This document shows positions 36,894 to 45,982 of a stretch of DNA of 61,798 bases, one piece after another. The position numbers and the translations under genes were made by a program. Numbering within the stretch: the first letter of the stretch is position 1; each line of letters opens with the position of its first letter. The notes under the pieces were generated by a model. The model was not told the origin of the DNA. It ran no database searches and was given only the letters and a program-made list of their open reading frames with translations. Source of the DNA: Bordetella parapertussis (GTDB lineage Bacteria > Pseudomonadota > Gammaproteobacteria > Burkholderiales > Burkholderiaceae_C); contig CAMDCZ010000007.1 in the NCBI GenBank assembly GCA_945890735.1, forward strand, positions 1-61,798, read 5' to 3'.

Positions 36894-37346
36894 TCAGGCG
36901 ATCGTTCGCATGGTGCACATCAATTCAGCTTGAACAGCCAATTCATCACCGACCATGGCTTGTGCTTTGAATTTGAAAATGCCTGCTTTCATGCGATCGA
37001 GCTCCACACACAAAGTCAGCGCATCACCCGGCTCAACAGGCCTTTTGAAGCGCGCACCATCAATGCCAGCAAAGTAATAAACCGTTTGATCATCTGGCAC
37101 CACATCCAAGGTCGCAAAGGCCAAAAGCGCAGCAGCTTGCGCCAACGCTTCAAGCATCAAAACACCTGGCATGACAGGCCGGTGTGGGAAGTGTCCATTG
37201 AAGAAAGGTTCATTGATGGTGACGTTCTTCAAGGCCTTGATAGATTTACCTTTCTCCATCTCCAAGACCCTGTCCACCAACAAAATGGGATAGCGGTGCG
37301 GCAGGAGTTTGAGAATTTGATGGATGTCCATAACGTTTGTTTTCAT
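36894..37346 (-). CDS. fabZ: 3-hydroxyacyl-ACP dehydratase FabZ
   Basis: Hot-dog-fold dehydratase of fatty acid synthesis, 150 residues. It shows LLPHRYPILLVDRVLE with the catalytic histidine, FNGHFPHRPVMPGVLMLEALAQA with the glutamate region, and YFAGIDGARFKRPVEPGD. The first ATG overlaps the lpxD stop by four bases (ATGA), so that start is favoured over the ATG five codons later. Confidence 0.96.
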   Translation of the reverse strand: MKTNVMDIHQILKLLPHRYPILLVDRVLEMEKGKSIKALKNVTINEPFFNGHFPHRPVMPGVLMLEALAQAAALLAFATLDVVPDDQTVYYFAGIDGARFKRPVEPGDALTLCVELDRMKAGIFKFKAQAMVGDELAVQAELMCTMRTIA

Positions 37347-38320
37347 GTCTTTTTAACAGCCTCTGATATTTTCATTCGCTCACGAAGTGTATTGAGCTGC
37401 TTTAAGCTTGCAGCGTTTTTTTGCCACGCATGATGGGTGTCAACAGGGAACACACCCGTGTATTGACCAGGCTGATGCAAGGAGTGGGACACAACGGTTG
37501 CAGCAGACACATGAACATGGTCAGCAACAACCAGATGCCCCAATATCACTGCGCCACCACCCACAGTGCAATGCGCGCCTATGCGGGTACTGCCAGCAAT
37601 GCCAACGCAACCGGCCATGGCTGTATGGCTACCGATGTGCACGTTGTGTCCAATTTGAATCAAGTTATCTAACTTCACCCCATCTTCGATCACAGTATCT
37701 TCCATCGCACCTCTGTCAATGCAGGAATTTGCACCAATCTCGACATGGTTACCAATCCGAACTGCACCCAGCTGCTCGATTTTCAGCCACTCATGATTGT
37801 CCAGGGCGAAGCCAAATCCATCGGCACCAATGACAACGCCTGAATGCAAAAGACAGTCATGTCCAACGACACAATCTTCTGAAATCGTGACACGTGATTT
37901 CAACCAAGTATTCGCACCAACGACTGCGCGGGCTTCAACCAAACAAAATGGTCCGATCACTGCGGTGGGATGCACCTGTGCATCCGGGTGAACATAAGCT
38001 GTGGGATGGACAGGATGCAGATGAGGGCGCGCTTGCAGAGCACGCCACTTTTGGGTCACCCGAGCCCAATAAACATAAGGGTTGTCAGCAACGATGCAGG
38101 CCCCCCTTTGGCATGCTTCGTTCAGATGTTCAGGTGCAACGATCACGCATGAAGCACGACTTTCACGCAGTTGTGATCTGTATTGGATGCTGTTTAAAAA
38201 AGACAAATCCCCGGGCCCAGCAGAAGCCAACGGGGAAAGACCTGTGATGGTCGTATCAGGTGCACCATGCAAGGTGCCGCCTAACTGCTGAACAAGCTCA
38301 CCTAAAGTCAGGTGGTTCAC
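37343..38320 (-). CDS. lpxD: UDP-3-O-(3-hydroxyacyl)glucosamine N-acyltransferase
   Basis: Third step of lipid A synthesis, N-acylating the glucosamine. The 325-residue product has an N-terminal uridine-binding domain (LTLGELVQQLGG, SPLASAGPGDLSFLN) and a left-handed beta-helix from about residue 105. The catalytic histidine region is KLDNLIQIGHNVHIG, and a C-terminal helix ends the protein. It lies four bases after skp and overlaps fabZ by four bases. Confidence 0.95.
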   Translation of the reverse strand: MNHLTLGELVQQLGGTLHGAPDTTITGLSPLASAGPGDLSFLNSIQYRSQLRESRASCVIVAPEHLNEACQRGACIVADNPYVYWARVTQKWRALQARPHLHPVHPTAYVHPDAQVHPTAVIGPFCLVEARAVVGANTWLKSRVTISEDCVVGHDCLLHSGVVIGADGFGFALDNHEWLKIEQLGAVRIGNHVEIGANSCIDRGAMEDTVIEDGVKLDNLIQIGHNVHIGSHTAMAGCVGIAGSTRIGAHCTVGGGAVILGHLVVADHVHVSAATVVSHSLHQPGQYTGVFPVDTHHAWQKNAASLKQLNTLRERMKISEAVKKT

Positions 38321-38324
38321 GCAA

Positions 38325-38831
38325 TCACTTGCCGCTGTTGATAACTTTGATCACCTTATCGGTGATGTCATGTTTTGGATTGATGTAAACAGCTTCTTGC
38401 AAAATCAAATCATATTTTTCTGACTCGGCAACTTGTTTGACGACTTTGTTTGCCTTTTCCAAGACTTGCTGCAACTCCTCATTTTTGCGTGCATTCAAGT
38501 CTTCTTGAAACTCTCGGCGTTTACGCTGGAAATCACGGTCTTGCTCTGAAAGCTGTCGCTGACGAGTGGAGCGCTGGGTCTCGGACAATGTGGGCGCATC
38601 GCGCTCCAACTTTTCGGAATTGCTTTTGAGTACGTTGCCAAGTTCAACGAGCTCTTTTTCACGTTTTGAAAATTCTTGCTCTAATTTGGTTTGTGCAACT
38701 TTAGCGGTGTTGGCTTCACGAAAAATTCGGTCTGTGTTGATGAAGCCGACACGAAAATCTTCTGCAAAGACTGGAAGCAATGCCATTCCCAGGCAGCCCA
38801 TGATCAAAAAGCGAGCAGTGTTGATACCCAT
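38325..38831 (-). CDS. skp: Periplasmic outer-membrane protein chaperone Skp (OmpH)
   Basis: Trimeric holdase that escorts unfolded outer-membrane proteins through the periplasm to BamA. The 168-residue product has a signal peptide cut near residue 23 (LLPVFAEDFRVGFIN) and then a highly charged coiled coil (residues about 45-125) of the jellyfish-tentacle type, with a short C-terminal strand. Its ATG overlaps the bamA stop by one base (TAATG). Confidence 0.94.
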   Translation of the reverse strand: MGINTARFLIMGCLGMALLPVFAEDFRVGFINTDRIFREANTAKVAQTKLEQEFSKREKELVELGNVLKSNSEKLERDAPTLSETQRSTRQRQLSEQDRDFQRKRREFQEDLNARKNEELQQVLEKANKVVKQVAESEKYDLILQEAVYINPKHDITDKVIKVINSGK

Positions 38832-41152
38832 TAGAAAGCCGTCCCAATTTGGAATTGAAAGGACTGCATTGTAGCCGCATCACTCGCAAATTTCTTGATT
38901 GGCTTTGCCCAGGCAAATCGCAAGGGACCGACAGGAGAAACCCAACTCAATCCGATACCAGATGTGCTGCGCAATTCGGCCAAATCAATGTCTTCCTCAG
39001 CAAGATATACGTTACCAATGTCAATAAAACCAAAAAGCCGCAGAGTTTTGTCTGCGCCTACGCCAGGAAAGGGCATTAAAAATTCAGTGTTCAACAGAAT
39101 TTTTGTGGCCCCGCCAACCGGTCTTTCGCTGTTGGCCAAATTAGCTGCATAAGTTGTTCTCAGCGCGCCTTGCTGGAATCCTCGGACAGAGCCTAAACCG
39201 CCACCAAAGTAGTTCTTAAACACCGGATAGGATTTCCCGCCAAATCCAGCCCCATTGGCCAACTCGGTGTTAATGGCCAATGTGTATTTTTTGGTCAGCG
39301 GCCAATATTCTTGGTATTGACCACTGTTGCGGTAGTAGCGTGTGCTTCCCCAAACAGCAACCTCAGAGTTCAAGCGCAGGACACGACCTTTGTTGGGTGC
39401 CAGCATGCTGTCCCGACTGTCTCTTGCCCAGCCAACAGTCAATGGGACTGTGGTGCTGGTGTAACCAAAGTCATCTGCAAATTTTTGGTAGGCATATGGA
39501 AGGGGGTCCGTTCCAGGATGGATGGTTGTTTTCTCATAAGAGCCCCCAAAAAAGACAGTGTCAATTTCACCGAAAGGCACCCCAAAACTGACCCCAGCCC
39601 CAGACGTGGTCAAACTGTAATCACCACTGGTCAACAGATAGGGCTTGGTGCTTTTATGATAAAGATTCAAGGTCCGAGAAACGCCATCCTCAGTGAAGTA
39701 AGGATCGGTTGTGTTGATTTGTAAAACCTGGTTGTAACTGCTCGTGTTGACTTGAACACCCAAGGAGTTGCCGGTTCCAAAGAAATTTTCCTGACTGATA
39801 CCAAAGGATAAAAAGAGTTTTTCAGCGGAAGAAAAACCAGCACCCAATTGCAAAGCACCTGTGGGTTTCTCAGTGACCCTTAAATTGATGTCCACCTGAT
39901 CTGCGCTGCCAGGGACTTCTTGGGTATCAATACTGACATCCGTGAAATAACCCAAACGGTCGACACGGTCGCGGGAGAGCCGGATGCGATCCCCGTCATA
40001 CCAAGAAGACTCCATCTGTCTGAATTCGCGACGGATGATTTCATCTTTGGTTCGCTCATTACCGGAAATATTGATCCGTCGCACGTAAGCTCTTCTTGCT
40101 GGATCTGCCTGAAGGATGACCTTGACCTGGCTGTTTTCACGGTTGACTTCTGTGCGCTGTTCAATGCGCGCAAAAGCAAATCCAAAATTCCCGAAATACT
40201 CGGAGAATGCCTTGGTGGTTTGAACAACATCGGTAATGTTGTAGGCTTGACCCGGCTTGATAGACACAAGGGATTTGAATTCGCTGTCACGCCCCAAATA
40301 GTAGCCCTCCAATTCAACAGCAGACACCACAAACCGCTGACCTTCGGTGACATTGATCGTGATACTGATGTCTTGTTTGTTGGAAGAAATTGCAACCTGG
40401 GTTGAATCAACGCGGAATTCAAGAAAGCCTCTCGACAGGTAAAAGGACTTCAGGTTTTCCAGATCAGCATTCAGTTTGGCTTGCGAATAGCGATCTGACT
40501 TGGTGTACCAAGACATGTAATTTGGTTCTGACAGATCCAACTGGTCTTTGAGGGTTGATTGATCGAAAATTTTGGAGCCCACAATCCGCATTTCTTGGAT
40601 TTTGGCGACATCGCCCTCAACCACCGTGAAATTCAAACTCACCTTGTTTCTCTCGGCTGGTGCAACGGTTGTCACCACTTCAGCGCCATAAAGACTCCTG
40701 TTGATGTATTGTCTTTTCAGCTCTTGCTCCGCTTTGTCAGCCAGGGCCTTGTCAAAAGGCCTGCCTTCTGAAAGTCCAATGTCTTTCAGCGCTTTTTTCA
40801 ACGTTTCTTTGTCAAATTCCTTGATGCCTACAAAATTCACCGTGGAAATCAATGGACGCTCTTCAACCACCACCACAACCACTTTTCCAATGACCTCAAT
40901 TCGCACATCTTTGAATAAACCGAGTGCAAATAAATTCCTGATGGCCAAGGTTCCTTTTTCATCTGTGTAGGTTTCTCCCACGCGAAAAGGCAATGTAGCC
41001 AAGACATTGCCAGGCTCGGCCCTTTGCAAACCTTCAATGCGAATATCTTCAACAGAAAAAGGTTCTGCCGCGTGGGCATTGACACCGATGAACACAAAAA
41101 GGCAAAAGGCCAACAGATACCGAAAAGAAGCTGCAAGGAGATGGATGTTCAT
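38831..41152 (-). CDS. bamA: Outer membrane protein assembly factor BamA
   Basis: Central Omp85 protein of the BAM complex, inserting beta-barrel proteins into the outer membrane. The 773-residue product has a signal peptide (residues 1-28, cut after NAHA), five POTRA domains to about residue 425, and a 16-stranded barrel. The barrel includes the RGF motif in GLGSVRGFQQGAL, and the protein ends in QFQIGTAF with a terminal aromatic. It lies 33 bases after rseP. Confidence 0.96.
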   Translation of the reverse strand: MNIHLLAASFRYLLAFCLFVFIGVNAHAAEPFSVEDIRIEGLQRAEPGNVLATLPFRVGETYTDEKGTLAIRNLFALGLFKDVRIEVIGKVVVVVVEERPLISTVNFVGIKEFDKETLKKALKDIGLSEGRPFDKALADKAEQELKRQYINRSLYGAEVVTTVAPAERNKVSLNFTVVEGDVAKIQEMRIVGSKIFDQSTLKDQLDLSEPNYMSWYTKSDRYSQAKLNADLENLKSFYLSRGFLEFRVDSTQVAISSNKQDISITINVTEGQRFVVSAVELEGYYLGRDSEFKSLVSIKPGQAYNITDVVQTTKAFSEYFGNFGFAFARIEQRTEVNRENSQVKVILQADPARRAYVRRINISGNERTKDEIIRREFRQMESSWYDGDRIRLSRDRVDRLGYFTDVSIDTQEVPGSADQVDINLRVTEKPTGALQLGAGFSSAEKLFLSFGISQENFFGTGNSLGVQVNTSSYNQVLQINTTDPYFTEDGVSRTLNLYHKSTKPYLLTSGDYSLTTSGAGVSFGVPFGEIDTVFFGGSYEKTTIHPGTDPLPYAYQKFADDFGYTSTTVPLTVGWARDSRDSMLAPNKGRVLRLNSEVAVWGSTRYYRNSGQYQEYWPLTKKYTLAINTELANGAGFGGKSYPVFKNYFGGGLGSVRGFQQGALRTTYAANLANSERPVGGATKILLNTEFLMPFPGVGADKTLRLFGFIDIGNVYLAEEDIDLAELRSTSGIGLSWVSPVGPLRFAWAKPIKKFASDAATMQSFQFQIGTAF

Positions 41153-41185
41153 AACGTAGTGTCAAAAAATGAGGTAGGTCAGGTG

Positions 41186-42541
41186 TCAACGAAATAGACG
41201 CAGGAAATCATTGAACAAGGCCAAAAAAATCAAACTGAAAATGATGCCAATGCCCAAAACCCTGAGACGCTCTTGCCAGATGATGGAGGGCGGCTTGCCA
41301 CGAATACCTTCCCAAAGATAATACATCAGGTGCCCTCCATCCAGCATGGGTATTGGCAATAGATTCAAAACCCCCACACTCAGACTCAACAAAGCGATGA
41401 ATGACAGGTACTGCTGCCAGCCTGTCTCGGCTGTCTTGCCTGCACCCTCTGCAATGCTCAGCGGACCATTGATTTGCTTCCAGCCATCGTCAGAGGTAAA
41501 CAGGGAAAGGAATGCTTGCAGGGTCAACGATGTCTGTGAATACACTGTCAAGAGCGCTTTTTTCCAGGCCGCGCCGAAATCGTCACGCATCCAATCGACA
41601 ACGGGACTTGATCCCAAAAATGCATCGATTTTGGGCGTGGAGACATCTCCGACAGTAGACAACCTTGGCAACACAGAAAGCTGCAATAAAACTGGCCCAG
41701 GTCGTTGAATTTCCCATGCTTGTACAGCAGACGCGGATCTGATTTTCTGGGTGAGGTGAAAAGCATCTTTGATCGCCTCTCCATCAACCGATAAAACCAA
41801 ATCGCCTGGTAAAAGGCCCGCTTGTGAAGCAGGTCCGCCAGGAACGACTTGATGAATGACTGCATCTCTCCTGGGCCCGTGAATGCCTATCGCGGCGAGT
41901 TGATTCAAATCATGTCTTGGATGGTCACTTGACCAAGGCAATGCCACAGTCCGAAGATCCCCGCCATCCACATTTTTCACTTCCAATTCAATGGATCTGC
42001 TTTCCTGGGAAATGGCCCAAGCAGCCCACTGGAGCTGCTCCATGCTGTGCACACCTTGCCATTCTTGGTTGCCTCCTCGCACCCTGAGAACCTGGTCTCC
42101 ACTGCGGATACCAGACTCAGCAGCCGGGCTGGTGACTTTGGGTGATGACAAGATGGGCAGCGGTTTGTCAGAACCCGTCCAATTTAAAAGCGCATAGATG
42201 GAAACAGCCAATAGAAGATTGATCAACGGCCCAGCCAGCACAATGCTTGAACGTGCAAGCAGTGATTTAGACTCAAAAGCATCCTGGGGATCATTGAACG
42301 CCCCATCGGCCTGCGCTGCGTGCATCTTGACGAAGCCGCCAAAAGGCAAGGCTGAAATCCTGAATTCAGTCATTGAACTCAGTCCAGGTTGTTTTCGCTG
42401 CCATGTCAGCACAGGCGGTCCGAACCCGATTGAAAATTGAAGGACTTTGACTCGCCAAAACAAGGCCATGACGTAATGACCAAACTCATGGATGGAAATC
42501 ACGACCAGCAAGGCTACGATGAATGCAGCCAGTGTCAACAT
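41186..42541 (-). CDS. rseP: Site-2 protease RseP
   Basis: Intramembrane zinc metalloprotease that cleaves anti-sigma-E factor and signal peptides. The 451-residue product has HEFGH in the first membrane segment, two periplasmic PDZ domains (about residues 115-310), and the second metal-ligand motif IPMLDGGHLMYY near the C-terminus. The ATG at 42541 overlaps the dxr stop by one base (TGATG); a TTG one codon earlier is also possible. Confidence 0.95.
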   Translation of the reverse strand: MLTLAAFIVALLVVISIHEFGHYVMALFWRVKVLQFSIGFGPPVLTWQRKQPGLSSMTEFRISALPFGGFVKMHAAQADGAFNDPQDAFESKSLLARSSIVLAGPLINLLLAVSIYALLNWTGSDKPLPILSSPKVTSPAAESGIRSGDQVLRVRGGNQEWQGVHSMEQLQWAAWAISQESRSIELEVKNVDGGDLRTVALPWSSDHPRHDLNQLAAIGIHGPRRDAVIHQVVPGGPASQAGLLPGDLVLSVDGEAIKDAFHLTQKIRSASAVQAWEIQRPGPVLLQLSVLPRLSTVGDVSTPKIDAFLGSSPVVDWMRDDFGAAWKKALLTVYSQTSLTLQAFLSLFTSDDGWKQINGPLSIAEGAGKTAETGWQQYLSFIALLSLSVGVLNLLPIPMLDGGHLMYYLWEGIRGKPPSIIWQERLRVLGIGIIFSLIFLALFNDFLRLFR

Positions 42542-43743
42542 CAAAGGCCTACGGCATGATGCAGTTGTTTTGCATGTCGATGGGCCACAGTCCTTGCCTC
42601 GTGGTCAATTCCCAGGAGATCGCCCAATGACTGGGGAACAGGCGGTGAGAAGCTAGACATGGTCTTCGCATTGATGGTGTGTATCTGATCAAACTGAATC
42701 AAACGGTTCAAAAACAAATCCACGGCAACTTCATTCGCAGCATTGAGGACGGCCGTCATGCCCTGCTGTCCAGCTAACGCATCCCAAGCCAAATTCAAAC
42801 CAGGAAAACGCCTGGGGTGATCATGGTCTGACATGGACTCGAAAGTCATGGCTGGTACCTGTTGAAAATTCAAAAATGAAGCACCAGAGGTCATGCGTTT
42901 TGGCCAAGCCAGTCCATACGAGATGGGCATTTTCATGTCAGGTGTACCCAATTGAGCAACAACTGCCCCATCAACGAACTGAACCATGGAATGGATAATG
43001 CTCTGGGGGTGAATGACCACCTCCATTTGATTCAGTGCCACCCCAAACAAATACTTCGCCTCAATGACTTCCAAAGCTTTGTTCATCATGGTGGCTGAGT
43101 CAACGGAAATCTTTCGACCCATGACCCAATTGGGATGCGCACATGCTTGTTCAGGCGTCACGGTATGCAGTGACTGAGGGTCTGCCGTTCTGAAAGGGCC
43201 GCCAGATGCTGTCAGGATGATTTTGTCAACTGCCAGAGGCCAGGCTTCAGGACTTTCTGGCAGCGATTGAAAGATGGCCGAATGTTCACTGTCAATCGGT
43301 AATAACTTTGCCCCACCCAGCTTGACTGCATCGAGGAAAAGCTGACCGCCAACAACCAGTGCTTCTTTGTTTGCCAGCAGAAGTCGTTTACCTTTTGCTG
43401 CAGCCGACAAGCAAGAAGACAGGCCCGCAGCACCCACAATGGCAGCCATGACTATGTCTACACGCGCATCCGAAGCAACCTCATCTAGCGCCTGCAGACC
43501 AACCAGAACACGTGTTTTGGAATCAATCGCTTTGAGTTTTTGCTCAAGTTGCAAAGCCGCATCCTCATTGACCATCACTGCGAAGTGAGGCGTCCATTGA
43601 ACGCATTGGCTGAACATACGGTCAACTTGCTTAGCGCCTGTCAGTGCAAATATTTCAAATTCGTCAAGGTGATGGGCAATCACATCCAGGGTGCTCACGC
43701 CTATAGAGCCAGTCGATCCCAATATGGTGATGAGTTTTTTCAT
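42541..43743 (-). CDS. dxr: 1-deoxy-D-xylulose-5-phosphate reductoisomerase
   Basis: Second step of the MEP isoprenoid pathway, forming MEP with NADPH. The 400-residue product has the nucleotide-binding motif TILGSTGSIGVSTLDV, LLANKEALVVGG, the metal and substrate residues in LLPIDSEHSAIFQ, TASGGPFR and NWVMGRKISVDSATMMNK. With ispD and ispF at the right end of the window, three MEP genes are present. It lies six bases after cdsA. Confidence 0.96.
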   Translation of the reverse strand: MKKLITILGSTGSIGVSTLDVIAHHLDEFEIFALTGAKQVDRMFSQCVQWTPHFAVMVNEDAALQLEQKLKAIDSKTRVLVGLQALDEVASDARVDIVMAAIVGAAGLSSCLSAAAKGKRLLLANKEALVVGGQLFLDAVKLGGAKLLPIDSEHSAIFQSLPESPEAWPLAVDKIILTASGGPFRTADPQSLHTVTPEQACAHPNWVMGRKISVDSATMMNKALEVIEAKYLFGVALNQMEVVIHPQSIIHSMVQFVDGAVVAQLGTPDMKMPISYGLAWPKRMTSGASFLNFQQVPAMTFESMSDHDHPRRFPGLNLAWDALAGQQGMTAVLNAANEVAVDLFLNRLIQFDQIHTINAKTMSSFSPPVPQSLGDLLGIDHEARTVAHRHAKQLHHAVGL

Positions 43744-43749
43744 TCAGCC

Positions 43750-44583
43750 TCACATCACAGAAAGCATGATGGCAAGGGGAAGCGTTGGTAGCAAAGCATC
43801 TAAGCGATCCAGCACACCACCATGGCCAGGCAGCAATCCACTGCTGTCTTTGGCCCCAGCACTTCGCTTGACCAATGATTCAATCAAGTCGCCCATCACG
43901 CTTGTCATCGTTAGGAAAATGACACCAAAAACCATCACTGCCCAGCCGTGAGAAAGCAAATGGGTATAAATACTTCCCTCCAGCGATGGAAAACTTTTTT
44001 CCATGCTCATCCAAAGCACAGACCAGATCAGCACAGCCAAGATACCGCCAAAAACACCCTCCCAACTCTTGCCTGGGCTGATCGTGGGCGCCAATTTGCG
44101 CCGTCCCCATCGTCTGCCCACAAAATAGGCTGCGATGTCAGCCACCCAAACCAGGGTGAATACTGAAAGCAAGAAAACTGAGCCCATGATCTTGGCTTGT
44201 ATCAGGGATAGCCATGTGATGCTGAGTATCAAAATGCCAATGCCCAATCGTGTTGAAGAGGAAATAGATCTCCATTGCGTCAGTCCCCCTTTGAGGATAA
44301 ATGCGCCTAAGAGAACCCATACACCGCCCATGCCCAGCCAGGCTTGAGATGACAAGTGTCCGGCCCAATCCATGGCCCACATGAGCATACAGATGAAGAA
44401 GCATGCGATGCTCATGCTGAAGGACCACTTGGTGCTCAAACCGTTGAGCTTGCCCCATTCCCATGCACCAGCCAAAGTCAGCATCAAGCCGAAACACCCG
44501 AGCCAAACTTCGTTGGGATGAAATAATGCCGGCAGTGCAAACAAAAGCAAAGCCAGTGCGGTGACAACACGTTTAAGAAGCAT
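43750..44583 (-). CDS. cdsA: Phosphatidate cytidylyltransferase
   Basis: Makes CDP-diacylglycerol from phosphatidate and CTP in the inner membrane. The 277-residue product is mostly hydrophobic with about eight membrane segments and has the family signature SVMGDLIESLVKRSAGAKDSS followed by LPGHGGVLDRLDALL with its catalytic aspartates. The ATG at 44583 lies seven bases after the frr stop. The longer frame to 44625 would overlap frr. In most relatives uppS stands between frr and cdsA; here there is no room for it. Confidence 0.93.
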   Translation of the reverse strand: MLLKRVVTALALLLFALPALFHPNEVWLGCFGLMLTLAGAWEWGKLNGLSTKWSFSMSIACFFICMLMWAMDWAGHLSSQAWLGMGGVWVLLGAFILKGGLTQWRSISSSTRLGIGILILSITWLSLIQAKIMGSVFLLSVFTLVWVADIAAYFVGRRWGRRKLAPTISPGKSWEGVFGGILAVLIWSVLWMSMEKSFPSLEGSIYTHLLSHGWAVMVFGVIFLTMTSVMGDLIESLVKRSAGAKDSSGLLPGHGGVLDRLDALLPTLPLAIMLSVM

Positions 44584-44590
44584 TTGGAAA

Positions 44591-45154
44591 TCAAACAGCC
44601 ATGATTTCTTGCTCTTTTCCAGCAATTAATTTATCGATGTCTGCAATGTGCTTGTCTGTCACTTTTTGAATATCTGTCTCAGCACGCTTTTGTTCATCTT
44701 CAGAGGCTGATTTTTCTTTGACCAATTTTTTAACCGCATCATTGGCATCTCTGCGCAAATTGCGTATGGCAATTTTGGCATTCTCACCTTCCGTGCGAAC
44801 GATCTTGGTCATTTCCTTGCGCCGCTCTTCCGTCATTGGCGGCATAGGCACACGGATCAAATCGCCCATCGATGCCGGGTTCAATCCCAAGTCACTTTCC
44901 CTGATGGCCTTCTCGATTTTGGGGCCTAAGCCTTTCTCCCAAGGCTGAACACTGATTGTTCGAGAATCAAGCAAAGACACATTGGCAACCTGTGACAAAG
45001 GAGTTGGGTTACCGTAGTACTCGACCATGATGGTGTCGAGCAGTCCAGGATTGGCCCGGCCAGTTCGAATTTTGGTCAGGCCATGTGTGAATGCAGCGAT
45101 GGATTGATCCATTTTCGCTTCGCTGTTTTTCTTGATTTCATTGATGTCAGTCAT
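44591..45154 (-). CDS. frr: Ribosome recycling factor
   Basis: Works with EF-G to split post-termination ribosomes. The 187-residue product has the three-helix-bundle domain (KMDQSIAAFTHGLTKIRTGRANP at one end, IRNLRRDANDAVKKLVKEK later) and the beta/alpha domain between. Length is standard. It lies 30 bases after pyrH on the same transcript. Confidence 0.97.
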   Translation of the reverse strand: MTDINEIKKNSEAKMDQSIAAFTHGLTKIRTGRANPGLLDTIMVEYYGNPTPLSQVANVSLLDSRTISVQPWEKGLGPKIEKAIRESDLGLNPASMGDLIRVPMPPMTEERRKEMTKIVRTEGENAKIAIRNLRRDANDAVKKLVKEKSASEDEQKRAETDIQKVTDKHIADIDKLIAGKEQEIMAV

Positions 45155-45184
45155 GACAATTCCTCCAGTTGGTCTGATTGAATT

Positions 45185-45907
45185 TCAAGCAAAAACCAGG
45201 GTGCCTTCATCCTCACCCAAAACAACACGTTTGAGTGCGCCATTTTTGAAGATTGAAAATACCGTGATGGGCAGTTTTTGGTCACGGCATAGCGCAAAGG
45301 CGGTTGCATCCATGATGCCCAAATTGCCCTTGATTGCATCATCAAAGCTGATGCGACTGTAGCGCGTTGCATCAGGAAACTTATTGGGGTCTTGGGTGTA
45401 AACGCCATCGACTTTCGTGGCTTTTAAAACCATCGACGCGCCAATTTCCGCACCTCTCAGCGCAGCAGCGGTGTCTGTGGTGAAAAATGGATTGCCAGTA
45501 CCAGCAGCAAACACCACTACCTTGCCCTCTTCGAGGTATTGCAAGGCCTTGGGACGGACATATGGCTCAACCACTTGCTCGATCCCAATGGCTGACATCA
45601 CACGGGCAACCAGCCCCGCTTTGTTCATGGTGTCGGCAAGCGCAAGGGCGTTCATGACGGTTGCCAGCATGCCCATGTAATCTGCAGTGGCTCGATCCAT
45701 GCCTACCGAACCTCCAGCTACTCCGCGGAAAATATTCCCACCACCAATGACCACAGCAACCTCAACACCCATGTGGGTAATTTCGGCGATTTCCTCCACC
45801 ATCCGAACGATGGTTGCACGGTTGATGCCAAAAGCATCATCCCCCATCAAGGCTTCACCCGAAAGCTTCAGGAGGATTCTTTTGTAAGCAGGCTGTGCAG
45901 ATCCCAT
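45185..45907 (-). CDS. pyrH: Uridylate kinase
   Basis: Hexameric UMP kinase of the amino-acid-kinase fold, providing UDP. The 240-residue product has LLKLSGEALMG, VAVVIGGGNIFRG, GTGNPFFTTDTAAALRG and KVDGVYTQDPNK. I take the ATG at 45907, which has GGAG at six bases; the ATG at 45919 has no ribosome-binding site. It follows the tsf terminator, so it depends on read-through or its own weak promoter. Confidence 0.96.
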   Translation of the reverse strand: MGSAQPAYKRILLKLSGEALMGDDAFGINRATIVRMVEEIAEITHMGVEVAVVIGGGNIFRGVAGGSVGMDRATADYMGMLATVMNALALADTMNKAGLVARVMSAIGIEQVVEPYVRPKALQYLEEGKVVVFAAGTGNPFFTTDTAAALRGAEIGASMVLKATKVDGVYTQDPNKFPDATRYSRISFDDAIKGNLGIMDATAFALCRDQKLPITVFSIFKNGALKRVVLGEDEGTLVFA

Positions 45908-45946
45908 TTTTGTCTCCATGTTGTCAGAGTTTAACGACTTACGGAC

Positions 45947-45974
45947 AAAAAAAAGGGGACTGTTGTCCCCTTTT
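45947..45974 (-). terminator. Intrinsic terminator after tsf
   Basis: On the minus strand GGGGAC, a short loop, GTCCCC (45955-45970) is flanked by A and T runs and followed by eight T residues (45947-45954). It sits just past the tsf stop and before pyrH, the same place as the partial terminator known in E. coli. Confidence 0.85.
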
Positions 45975-45982
45975 TAAACGCT

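Noticed and set aside
43750..45154. A hidden or fused uppS within cdsA or frr
   Set aside because: Both genes have normal length and family motifs throughout, and neither the other frames nor the junction show UppS-like sequence.
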